A stretch of DNA of 9,030 nucleotides from DAHUXT01 sp036378295 (lineage in GTDB: Bacteria > Chloroflexota > Ktedonobacteria > Ktedonobacterales > JADMIN01): contig DASUWS010000041.1 in assembly GCA_036378295.1 (NCBI GenBank), positions 1 to 9,030 on the forward strand. The letters run 5' to 3'. The stretch's first letter is position 1, and each line of letters begins with the position of its first letter. Below the pieces are notes generated by a model that made no database searches, was not told the origin of the DNA, and saw nothing but the letters and a program-made list of their open reading frames with translations. Of this stretch, positions 1 through 5,532 are shown one piece after another. Position numbers and translations under genes: made by a program.

Positions 1-185
1 GATCCCATCATGAAGATCATCATCAATGGACACGCCAAAATGAGCAGGAATGGCAGATATGCTAAGAGCCCGGAGGCATTGCTTCCTTCTGCCAGTAACA
101 ACCCTGCCACAAGCGCCAGAATAACCAGAGATGCTCCTCCAACTCGCTTCCACATGAAGGCACTCGAATGTTTATCGCTTTTCAT
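1..185 (-). CDS. DUF2933-like small membrane protein, 3' end beyond the window
   Basis: Reading the minus strand from ATG at 185 gives 61 complete codons with no stop before the edge, so the gene is partial. The product has a charged N-terminus, a first hydrophobic segment at about residues 16-32, and a second that contains the pattern LLILACPLMMIFMMG. A hydrophobic run leading into ACPLMM and then Met- or His-rich sequence is what I recall of the DUF2933 family, small membrane proteins of unknown function often found near metal-resistance and redox genes. The start ATG overlaps the TGA of the glutaredoxin-like gene as ATGA (182-185), so translation is probably coupled and it is the last visible gene of the unit. 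The family call rests on this one motif and the length; the Met/His-rich C-terminus that would settle it lies outside the window. Confidence 0.7.
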   Translation of the reverse strand, partial: MKSDKHSSAFMWKRVGGASLVILALVAGLLLAEGSNASGLLAYLPFLLILACPLMMIFMMG

Positions 186-535
186 CTCATTCTCCTTCTG
201 TCTCGAGCAGCCCACTCCGGCCAGAATGCTTCCTCGGCCTCTCGCATCCTATTCGGTTGAGTGGCGCCTATGCGCCGGTCGAGTTCCCGGCGCAACTTCC
301 GCTCGGAGACCCGCCCGTAGGAAAATGGCTCGTCATCCAGGAATATCCCCGGAGGAAAGTGAATGCCTCCGGTTGTGGCCATCGCCTCCCCTTCAAGCGA
401 GTTGATGTCTATGGTCTCAATCACGAGTGGATATTCGCCTTTCAACCCTTGTAGAAGCTGGCGCGCATCGTCACAGTAGGTACACTGGGGCTTAGTAAGA
501 ATAGTGACTTTGATCGGGCGTTTGCTATTTGCCAT
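182..535 (-). CDS. glutaredoxin/thioredoxin-fold protein with CTYC motif
   Basis: The product has 117 residues and no signal peptide or membrane segment, so it is probably cytosolic. A first beta strand (about 9-14) leads to the redox motif C18-T-Y-C21 followed by a helix. A second strand with TIDIN follows at 41-45, and Pro61-Pro62 sits where thioredoxin folds carry their cis-proline. This order fits the glutaredoxin-like family that reduces disulfides or passes electrons to partners. The C-terminal 25 residues are rich in Arg, Glu and Trp and extend beyond the fold. The ATG at 535 overlaps the last 11 bases of the redoxin gene, and a weak AAAGGCGG lies upstream. It sits in one chain with a CcdA-type protein and a membrane redoxin, which suggests a thiol-disulfide relay. 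The fold is well supported; the substrate is unknown. Confidence 0.85.
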   Translation of the reverse strand: MANSKRPIKVTILTKPQCTYCDDARQLLQGLKGEYPLVIETIDINSLEGEAMATTGGIHFPPGIFLDDEPFSYGRVSERKLRRELDRRIGATQPNRMREAEEAFWPEWAARDRRRMR

Positions 536-1376
536 TGGTGTCCGCCTTTATATCCGCAATGAGGCTGTTGATGGGCACGTACATGGTGTACTCCGGCGGC
601 CCACCGTAATCCGCCCGCCAGCGAATCCGTCCATCGGGGCCGACCAGAATAAAGGTATGTCCGTCTGCGCTGCCAGCCATCATGCCGTACATCGTGGCGT
701 TGTATGCCCGTGAGACGGCGAATGACTCGTCTGACAAGACCGGAAGCGCGATCGTTTCATCGGCCACTTTCTGCTTCAGCGCGTCGAGCGGATTCGTCGT
801 AATGGTGATCACATCGCTGATGCCGAGTTGTTGGAAGCGTCCCATATCGCTCTGGATGTCCTTGAGTTGCGTCCAACACCCTTCACACCCGATGCCCTCC
901 TGGAAGTACAGCAGCACGTTCTTGCCCCTCAAATCGCTCAGCCGAACTGTGCCGCCTGTGGTGGATGGCAAACTGAAATCCGGGGCACGCGCGCCGGTCT
1001 TCGGACTAGCGATATCGTAGCGATACTGCTTCTGCTGGGTTGTTCCAGTGGCTAGATTCCCACCATTACTTAAGAAGTAAATGATGCCCAGCACGACGAT
1101 CCCGCCCAAGATGCCACCAGCAATCTTGAGGATCAGGCTATTCCGCCGCTGGCGTTCGATGTGTTGGTAGCGACCAGGGCGCGGCTTTACCGGCCGCACT
1201 ACGGGCTTCTGCTGACTACCAGGGATTGCTCGCTGCTGCGCCCCTGACCCTCCAACGGGCTCAGCCCGCCGGAGTGCAGGCTGCACCGTGGATCGCGGCA
1301 GTGGCGGCTGGTGAGCGGTTCGGACGGCATGACTCGAATGTGGGCGTCCTGGGCGCTTCCGTGTCTTCGTACTCAT
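525..1376 (-). CDS. membrane-anchored redoxin (AhpC/TSA-like thioredoxin fold) with CEGC motif
   Basis: The product has 283 residues. Residues 1-80 form a basic, proline- and glutamine-rich cytoplasmic tail, 81-103 a single membrane helix, and the rest an extracytoplasmic redoxin domain. The domain opens with the typical GARAPDFSLPSTTGGTVRLSDL sequence type (about 128-149), then LLYFQEG and C164-E-G-C167, and closes with HTFILVGPDGRIRWRADY (240-257), the usual end of AhpC/TSA and ResA/TlpA-like domains. The CxxC suggests a thiol-disulfide oxidoreductase rather than a one-Cys peroxidase, although peroxidase activity cannot be excluded. The ATG at 1376 overlaps the TGA of the CcdA gene as ATGA and is preceded by AAAGGGG at a good distance. 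The adjacent CcdA-type protein is the natural source of reducing electrons. The long basic N-terminal tail is unusual for the family. Confidence 0.85.
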   Translation of the reverse strand: MSTKTRKRPGRPHSSHAVRTAHQPPLPRSTVQPALRRAEPVGGSGAQQRAIPGSQQKPVVRPVKPRPGRYQHIERQRRNSLILKIAGGILGGIVVLGIIYFLSNGGNLATGTTQQKQYRYDIASPKTGARAPDFSLPSTTGGTVRLSDLRGKNVLLYFQEGIGCEGCWTQLKDIQSDMGRFQQLGISDVITITTNPLDALKQKVADETIALPVLSDESFAVSRAYNATMYGMMAGSADGHTFILVGPDGRIRWRADYGGPPEYTMYVPINSLIADIKADTNGK

Positions 1377-2350
1377 CGGATGTCCCCTTTGTGAGCACCC
1401 ACCAGGTTCGTGTCATGGCGTTTCGCTTGCTGGTCGTCTTCATCTTGCTCATGCATCTGCCCGTCCTCTGTGGCTGGTAATACTGGCGTCGAGGGCGCGG
1501 CCTGATGGATTGCTCGCCACGCCAGCAACAGAATGATCCCGGCTACCAGCACGACCGCGACCCAGTTGGGAATCCAGGCAAGGATACTGGTAATGGCCGA
1601 GCCAATATGCTGCTGCTGATAAGCAAACGCGGCCTGCCATCCGGTAAGGCGGAACATGCTCTTGAGCGTGAGTCCAATCCAGAGCATCGTGACGCTGAGA
1701 ACCAGCAGCAAGAGACCGCTGGCAAGCTGGGTGCCGCTCAGTGTGCGCCTGAGCGATCCGATGTGCCAGGTGAATGTGCGGGGCCGCAGGAGCTTGCTCG
1801 CGCGCCAGTCGAAGCGCTCCCAGAGCAGCGAGATCGCGAAGAGCGGCGCGACCATGCCGAAGACGTAGGCTGTGCCGAGGCCAAGCGCAATGGCAAACGA
1901 TGGGGCAACGCTGGATAGCGCGATTACTCCAGCTAGCACCGGAGCACAACACGAGCTAGTAATTCCTGAAAATACCCCAAGACTATAAACGCTCAGGGGA
2001 CCGGCTTTGCTGCCCGCGCGATGGCCAGGAGTTGGCAGATGAATTTGTCCTCCGAGCAGCGTATAGCTCGCGAGGCCGAGCAGCAATAGCCCACCAATGG
2101 TGTAGATGTATGGATGCCACTCGGTGAAGATTTGTCGCAGCAGCGAGGCTCCGAGGGCAATAGGCAGGATGACCGTGGCGACCCCAGCGCCAAAAAGGAA
2201 AGTCATTGCTACAAGCAGCCGCCGATTCTGGAAGGCGCTGGCGAAGTAGGCTGGTAACATGAAGGAGATGCAGCAGGGTGCAAAGAGCGCGATAGCTCCA
2301 GCAACCACTGCTGCAACGACTGAGCCGCCGAAAAACAGGCTACTCTCCAC
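1373..2350 (-). CDS. CcdA/DsbD-type transmembrane thiol-disulfide transporter
   Basis: The product is a 325-residue polytopic membrane protein. The first helix carries FAPCC (Cys26, Cys27) and a later helix carries SSCCAP (Cys134, Cys135). Paired Cys-Pro motifs in two helices are the signature of the CcdA/DsbD transmembrane family, which carries electrons from cytosolic thioredoxin to extracytoplasmic redoxins for cytochrome c maturation, disulfide isomerisation or metal resistance. I see about seven hydrophobic segments, the last at roughly 263-279, then a hydrophilic acidic tail (about 285-325) that is longer than in the minimal CcdA. The doubled Cys in both motifs differs from the usual single Cys. 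The start is GTG at 2350 with only a weak upstream ribosome site. The gene overlaps the redoxin by 4 bases. A gap of 115 bases separates it from the SHOCT gene upstream. Confidence 0.85.
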   Translation of the reverse strand: MESSLFFGGSVVAAVVAGAIALFAPCCISFMLPAYFASAFQNRRLLVAMTFLFGAGVATVILPIALGASLLRQIFTEWHPYIYTIGGLLLLGLASYTLLGGQIHLPTPGHRAGSKAGPLSVYSLGVFSGITSSCCAPVLAGVIALSSVAPSFAIALGLGTAYVFGMVAPLFAISLLWERFDWRASKLLRPRTFTWHIGSLRRTLSGTQLASGLLLLVLSVTMLWIGLTLKSMFRLTGWQAAFAYQQQHIGSAITSILAWIPNWVAVVLVAGIILLLAWRAIHQAAPSTPVLPATEDGQMHEQDEDDQQAKRHDTNLVGAHKGDIR

Positions 2351-2458
2351 TGATCAACTCGACTTTCTATCTAAGATGAGCCGGCCTGGAACTGAGCACG
2401 AGCGCGCGAAGCAGCAGGATATGCTGCACGCTGTTTCGGACGCTTTGCTGCCTGGTCA

Positions 2459-2478
2459 GCCTGGCTCATCGGCCAGGC
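2459..2478 (-). other. perfect 7-bp hairpin with the SHOCT-gene stop codon in its loop
   Basis: GCCTGGC (2459-2465) and GCCAGGC (2472-2478) are perfect reverse complements around a 6-base loop. The TGA stop of the SHOCT gene (2468-2466 on the minus strand) lies in that loop. No T-run follows on the minus strand, so it is not a classic terminator. It may attenuate transcription, or mark an mRNA processing point, between the SHOCT gene and the CcdA gene. Confidence 0.4.
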
Positions 2479-2753
2479 GGGACCGTCTCCGTATCACGTG
2501 CAACAGAACTCTCCAGTTGCTGCCGCATCCGCTCGTAGCTTGCCTCATCGATTTCGCCACGCGCATAGCGCTGGCGCAGAATTTCGGTCGCGGATACGCC
2601 AGTGTTGGTTGTACTCGTTGTCTGACTTGGGCCGCGCACTCCTAACCAGCGGAAGAGCGCCCACAGTAGCAGGCCAAGCAAAACGAACCCAACTACCCAA
2701 CTGAGCATCATCAGGAGCATGCCGCCCCAACTCCAGCTATAGCCGTACATCAT
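2466..2753 (-). CDS. small membrane protein with C-terminal SHOCT domain
   Basis: From ATG at 2753 the product has 95 residues. It opens with MMYGYSWSWGG, followed by one long membrane helix (about 11-37), a Ser/Thr-rich linker (42-55) and a SHOCT domain (about 56-82) with the pattern EILRQRYARGEIDEASYERM. SHOCT is a short domain at protein ends, thought to mediate oligomerisation or binding; proteins of this shape are common next to metal and redox genes. The frame stays open up to 2837, but I reject that start: AGGAG lies 3-6 bases before the paired ATGs at 2753 and 2750, and the predicted -10 element covers 2837-2842, which puts the longer start upstream of transcription. It is the first gene after the 11-bp repeat array at 2843-2891. 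The domain call is firm; the molecular role is unknown. Confidence 0.85.
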   Translation of the reverse strand: MMYGYSWSWGGMLLMMLSWVVGFVLLGLLLWALFRWLGVRGPSQTTSTTNTGVSATEILRQRYARGEIDEASYERMRQQLESSVARDTETVPPGR

Positions 2754-2836
2754 GGGCTCCTGTTGCCTCGCTTTCTTCTCCAGGGTGGGCCAGACGTATC
2801 TTGGAGAGGTAGATCTGAGCCTCCCTTGCGTTCTCA

Positions 2837-2891
2837 ATGCTACTGAGTGCCTCTGAGTCCCGGCTGAGTTGTACCTGATGGAATGCTGAGG
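2837..2891 (-). promoter_or_regulatory. response-regulator box array and promoter for the SHOCT-CcdA unit
   Basis: On the minus strand, hexamers CCTCAG (2891-2886), CATCAG (2880-2875), ACTCAG (2869-2864) and ACTCAG (2858-2853) start exactly 11 bp apart. A fifth ACTCAG (2848-2843) follows at 10 bp. The -10-like TAGCAT (2842-2837, four of six matches to TATAAT) begins 10 bases after the fourth repeat. Direct repeats on an 11-bp period in place of a -35 element are typical of OmpR/PhoB-family activator sites. The same layout recurs at 5478-5532 and 8311-8365. Transcription would start near 2830, about 77 bases before the ATG. The pattern is seen directly; which regulator binds is inference. Confidence 0.8.
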
Positions 2892-2977
2892 ATGAGGAAG
2901 GATAGCAGAGGATGAGGTTAGAGGTAGTGGCGAGCTCGGAGAGAGAGCATGCTGAGCATGTCACGCAGGAAATGAAC

Positions 2978-3019
2978 AGCCCTGCCAGCGTAGCCGAGGC
3001 AGCATGATCTGGCAGGGCT
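2978..3019 (-). terminator. 11-bp stem-loop after the Ig-like gene, probable transcription end
   Basis: AGCCCTGCCAG (2978-2988) and CTGGCAGGGCT (3009-3019) are perfect reverse complements with a 20-base loop. The hairpin lies 24 bases past the stop of the Ig-like gene and before the promoter array of the next minus-strand unit, which is where a terminator is expected. Only a weak T-rich stretch (GTTCATTTCC) follows on the minus strand, so it may be a Rho-assisted end or an mRNA-stabilising hairpin. Confidence 0.55.
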
Positions 3020-3043
3020 TGATGCCATTCTATTCACGAACTT

Positions 3044-3571
3044 CTAACTCGCCGTTCGAGCCTGGCGAGTGGCTGTGAGCGCGAAGAGGAGGCCAGCGCC
3101 AGCAAGCACACCGAAAATCGCGGCCAGTAACACCGTCTCGCCCAATGGCCGCTCTCGGATCACAATGGCCGGGGCTGCTGCCTGCGATGTGCCGGCCATT
3201 GAAGCGCCTGATGCTCCCCCCGACACATCGAAGTCGCCAGTCAGAGTACCCTTGTCCCCTTTGACCTGCAGCTGGTAGGAACCAGGCACCAGGTTGGAAG
3301 GGATCGTGACCTTGCCCTCAAAGTCGCCGTCGTCGCTCGCCTTTTGCATTGGCAAGACAGCATTCACTCCGTTGCCAATGACCGTGATCGTAATGTCGCC
3401 ACCGGGGCTCGACACCTCGGCGGCCGTCACGCTGCATGTATCGCCGGGCATCACGGTATCAGGTGTGATCGTGATCCCTGGGCCACCGTGGGCCAGCGCC
3501 ATGCCCGCGAATCCAATACTGAACAGGGCTGCCAGTGCGAAACCAAGTGTGAAGCGTGTTACGCGTCTCAT
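3044..3571 (-). CDS. secreted Ig-like beta-sandwich protein with C-terminal membrane anchor
   Basis: The product has 175 residues. A clear signal peptide (basic MRR, hydrophobic core 8-24, cleavage ALA before His28) would leave a mature protein starting HGGPGITITP. Residues 30-117 look like one Ig-like or CopC-like beta sandwich: alternating strands such as DITITVIGNG, FEGKVTIPSNLVPGSYQLQVKG and LTGDFDV. A Gly/Ser/Ala linker (118-135) leads to a membrane helix (about 145-166) and a short basic tail. I recognise no named family. The topology of signal peptide, single sandwich and C-terminal helix resembles anchored CopC-like copper proteins, but the sequence similarity is not strong. A good AAGGAG lies 8 bases before the ATG. 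The gene follows the cytochrome b gene by 84 bases with no terminator visible between, so I place it last in that unit. Confidence 0.85.
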   Translation of the reverse strand: MRRVTRFTLGFALAALFSIGFAGMALAHGGPGITITPDTVMPGDTCSVTAAEVSSPGGDITITVIGNGVNAVLPMQKASDDGDFEGKVTIPSNLVPGSYQLQVKGDKGTLTGDFDVSGGASGASMAGTSQAAAPAIVIRERPLGETVLLAAIFGVLAGAGLLFALTATRQARTAS

Positions 3572-3655
3572 GATCGTTTCTCCTTACTGACCTGCGCAAG
3601 ATGGCATGAGCCTGGTCTGGTGCTGTGCGGTTAAACGCTGATCCGCATGTTGCAC

Positions 3656-4918
3656 TTACATGCCGAGGTGCTTCCCAGTCCCAGAAACGGCGACATAAAT
3701 GCTCAGGGCCACCACGGCCACTAACAGGATTGACCCCAGCACGAGCGCAACGGGGCGCCTGCGCAGCCGCCGCAGCGGCGTGCGGTCCAGGAAGGGGAGC
3801 ACGGCCAGCAAGCCGAAGAGCCCGATCGAGGAGTATAAAATGCCCTTGATGCCTACAAAGTTCTCAAAGGCATAGAAGACGTAGAACAGGAAGGGCGGTT
3901 TGGTGACCTCCATCGCCGGATCGGGCGCTGGGCCAATCGCAGGTGGGAAGAGCAGCCCGAGCAGACCGGCAAAAGCGACCGCCGCCATGCCATAGCCGAC
4001 CATGAGGCGCAGATGGGTTGAATACCTGGCGGTCATCTTTTCCTTGGGCAGGCTCCCATTCGGCGCCTCACCCGCATCTGCCTGTGCCGCCGTCGGGGCA
4101 ATGGCATGGTGCTTGATGAGGAAGATGTGTGCGATGAGCAAGCCTGCCAGCAGCATGGGCACGATGCTCACATGCGCCGCATAGAGGCGCGGCAGGATCG
4201 CGACACTCGAGGTGAAGCCGCGCGAGAAGAAGCCGCCGATGGCACCAAAGATCTGCGCAGTGGCTGTGTTGTGCTCGAGGGCTTCATAAGCCTCCTGATC
4301 CCAGCGGAGCACCGTCCCAGTAAAGATGCCACCAAAGAGGAGCAGACCGAGCAGGCCAACGCCCACCAGCCAGTTGAACTCGCGGGGATGCTTGTACGCC
4401 GCGGTCACCACGACGCGGATGAGATGCACGATGGCGAGCACAACGACGAGATACGCTGTCCAGACGTGGATCCCGCGGATGACGTTGCCGAGTGGTGCTT
4501 GATTCTGAATGTAGGCGACACTGAGGCGGGCGGCGGCGGGATCGGGGTTGTAGAACTGCGCCAGCCATATGCCAGTGATGACGAGGACAATCAGCCCGAC
4601 AAAGGTCATGCCGCCGAGCGTGTTCCAGATGGTATTCGCATGGGCGGGAATCGGATAGCGAAGCGCCGAGAGCCCCAAATGCTCATCAACGTAGTCCCAG
4701 GTCCTCTTCCAGGTTCTCTTCAGGACGCCTGGGTGAGCATGCCCGTCCACGGGGACCGCTTCAGGGACGCTGACGGGAACCGCTACATCCCGCGTGAACT
4801 CCGCGCCTGACGGCGCATCGACGATAGACGCCATGGCAGGAGCGTCTGCCACCGTGGCAAACTCGGCAACGTCTCTCGTCTCAATTCTCGTTTCTGTGAC
4901 ATTGCCTGGTATCTCCAT
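3656..4918 (-). CDS. cytochrome b (b6/subunit IV-like fusion) with degenerate quinol-site motif
   Basis: From ATG at 4918, with GGAGG six bases upstream, the product has 420 residues; the longer frame to a GTG at 4957 lacks such a site. Residues 1-66 are an acidic, Ala/Val/Pro-rich extension absent from usual family members. The cytochrome b N-terminal domain follows, with four helices and haem ligand pairs His151/His165 (14 apart) and His249/His264 (15 apart); the 14/15 spacing is that of cytochrome b6 rather than mitochondrial cytochrome b. GTVLRWDQ (201-208) matches the conserved loop usually written GYxLPWxQ. A subunit IV-like part (about 305-420, about three helices) has KPPFLFY at 340-346 where quinol-oxidising enzymes have PEWY. 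The protein should bind two b haems in the membrane and move electrons between quinone and a partner. No Rieske or cytochrome c gene is in the window. The family is firm; the quinol reaction is uncertain. Confidence 0.92.
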   Translation of the reverse strand: MEIPGNVTETRIETRDVAEFATVADAPAMASIVDAPSGAEFTRDVAVPVSVPEAVPVDGHAHPGVLKRTWKRTWDYVDEHLGLSALRYPIPAHANTIWNTLGGMTFVGLIVLVITGIWLAQFYNPDPAAARLSVAYIQNQAPLGNVIRGIHVWTAYLVVVLAIVHLIRVVVTAAYKHPREFNWLVGVGLLGLLLFGGIFTGTVLRWDQEAYEALEHNTATAQIFGAIGGFFSRGFTSSVAILPRLYAAHVSIVPMLLAGLLIAHIFLIKHHAIAPTAAQADAGEAPNGSLPKEKMTARYSTHLRLMVGYGMAAVAFAGLLGLLFPPAIGPAPDPAMEVTKPPFLFYVFYAFENFVGIKGILYSSIGLFGLLAVLPFLDRTPLRRLRRRPVALVLGSILLVAVVALSIYVAVSGTGKHLGM

Positions 4919-4955
4919 GATAGACCTCCACTTCGTCTCCTCGTCTCTTCGTCTC
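4870..4955 (-). repeat. short GAGACG repeats across the cytochrome b leader and first codons
   Basis: The plus-strand hexamer CGTCTC (GAGACG in the mRNA) occurs at 4934, 4942 and 4950, exactly 8 bp apart, and again at 4870 and 4877 inside the first codons, where it encodes parts of the ETR-rich extension. The copies make a purine-rich leader just before the GGAGG ribosome site. They may be a slippage-prone simple repeat or a translation element. Confidence 0.5.
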
Positions 4956-4971
4956 ACTCCTCACATCGTGT

Positions 4972-5415
4972 TCAGGTTGCGCTTGGCGCCTGCAACGCCT
5001 GAATGACCATCTGCGCATGCGCGATCATGTGTTGGGCATGCGTCGGGTCGATTTGCTTGCCTGATTGTGCCTGCACCTCGTGAATGAATGCCCACAGAAC
5101 CTGGACGGCGACGCCGGGCTGCTGGCGGTCAACGGCGTGCTGCGCCGCATCCAGTTCTGCCAGGAGACTCTTTGTCACGCCTTGATTGTCAATGAATCCC
5201 TGTATCCATGCGTGCTGCACACAGAGTCGGAGTGATGCGATCGTCGCATCAGATTGACACTGCATATCAGTTGCTGACGTCCCGGTCGTATCGGACTGCG
5301 CGCTTGCCGGGGAAGCGCTGATGACACTGAACATGGCCAGTGCGACTATGGCGGAGAGAGTCCAAAGTGCACCTCTGATACGCGACGAGTGCATAATCCT
5401 TCGCACCTCTTGCAT
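4972..5415 (-). CDS. secreted FIMAH-domain protein
   Basis: The product has 147 residues with a signal peptide (hydrophobic core about 17-34, likely cleavage ASA before Gln40). The mature part ends in a FIMAH domain (about 80-141): a SLLAELDAAQHAVD helix, then LWAFIHEVQAQSGKQIDPTHAQHMIAHAQMVIQAL in pattern, with the diagnostic F-I-x-x-V, SGK-x-I and A-x-x-(L/M)-I-x-x-A positions. FIMAH is a small helical domain attached to secreted proteins and enzymes; here it stands almost alone. Cys53 and Cys65 lie just before it and could form a disulfide. Two starts are possible: ATG at 5415 (AAAGGA about 10 bases upstream) and ATG at 5394 (GAAGG 4 bases upstream); both leave the signal peptide intact. 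It is the first gene after the array at 5494-5532 and precedes the cytochrome b gene by 53 bases. Its function is unknown. Confidence 0.88.
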   Translation of the reverse strand: MQEVRRIMHSSRIRGALWTLSAIVALAMFSVISASPASAQSDTTGTSATDMQCQSDATIASLRLCVQHAWIQGFIDNQGVTKSLLAELDAAQHAVDRQQPGVAVQVLWAFIHEVQAQSGKQIDPTHAQHMIAHAQMVIQALQAPSAT

Positions 5416-5477
5416 AACCGCTCGTTCCTTTCGCTCCGTTCAGCGTTTCGTGCATCTGTTTCCTGCATCTGCAGTTC

Positions 5478-5532
5478 TGTGTAATCCAACTTCCTGATGC
5501 CTACCTGAGTGGTAGCTGACGAACTGCTGAGG
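5478..5532 (-). promoter_or_regulatory. response-regulator box array and promoter for the FIMAH-cytochrome b unit
   Basis: On the minus strand CCTCAG (5532-5527), CGTCAG (5521-5516), ACTCAG (5510-5505) and CATCAG (5499-5494) start exactly 11 bp apart. Ten bases later comes TACACA (5483-5478), a weak -10 (three of six matches). The unit length, repeat number and 10-base gap equal those at 2837-2891 and 8311-8365, which supports this weak -10 by position. Transcription would start near 5471, about 56 bases before the ATG at 5415. Confidence 0.78.

Noticed and set aside
2888..2917. GAGGATGAGG present twice 20 bp apart next to the SHOCT promoter array
   Set aside because: It lies in a purine-rich stretch where such copies arise easily, is not in phase with the array, and is absent at the other two promoters.
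2737..2964. 75-codon open frame on the minus strand upstream of the SHOCT gene
   Set aside because: It overlaps the promoter array and the true start of the SHOCT gene, and has no domain or ribosome site.
4106..4810. 234-codon open frame on the plus strand
   Set aside because: It is antisense to the well-supported cytochrome b gene, is rich in Asp, Glu, Arg and His without a domain, and has no convincing ribosome site; it is a shadow of GC-rich coding sequence.
5501..5515. small palindrome CTACC/GGTAG as an operator
   Set aside because: It lies across two of the 11-bp repeats in the FIMAH promoter, is only 5 bp per arm, and has no counterpart in the other two arrays, so the direct-repeat reading explains the region better.
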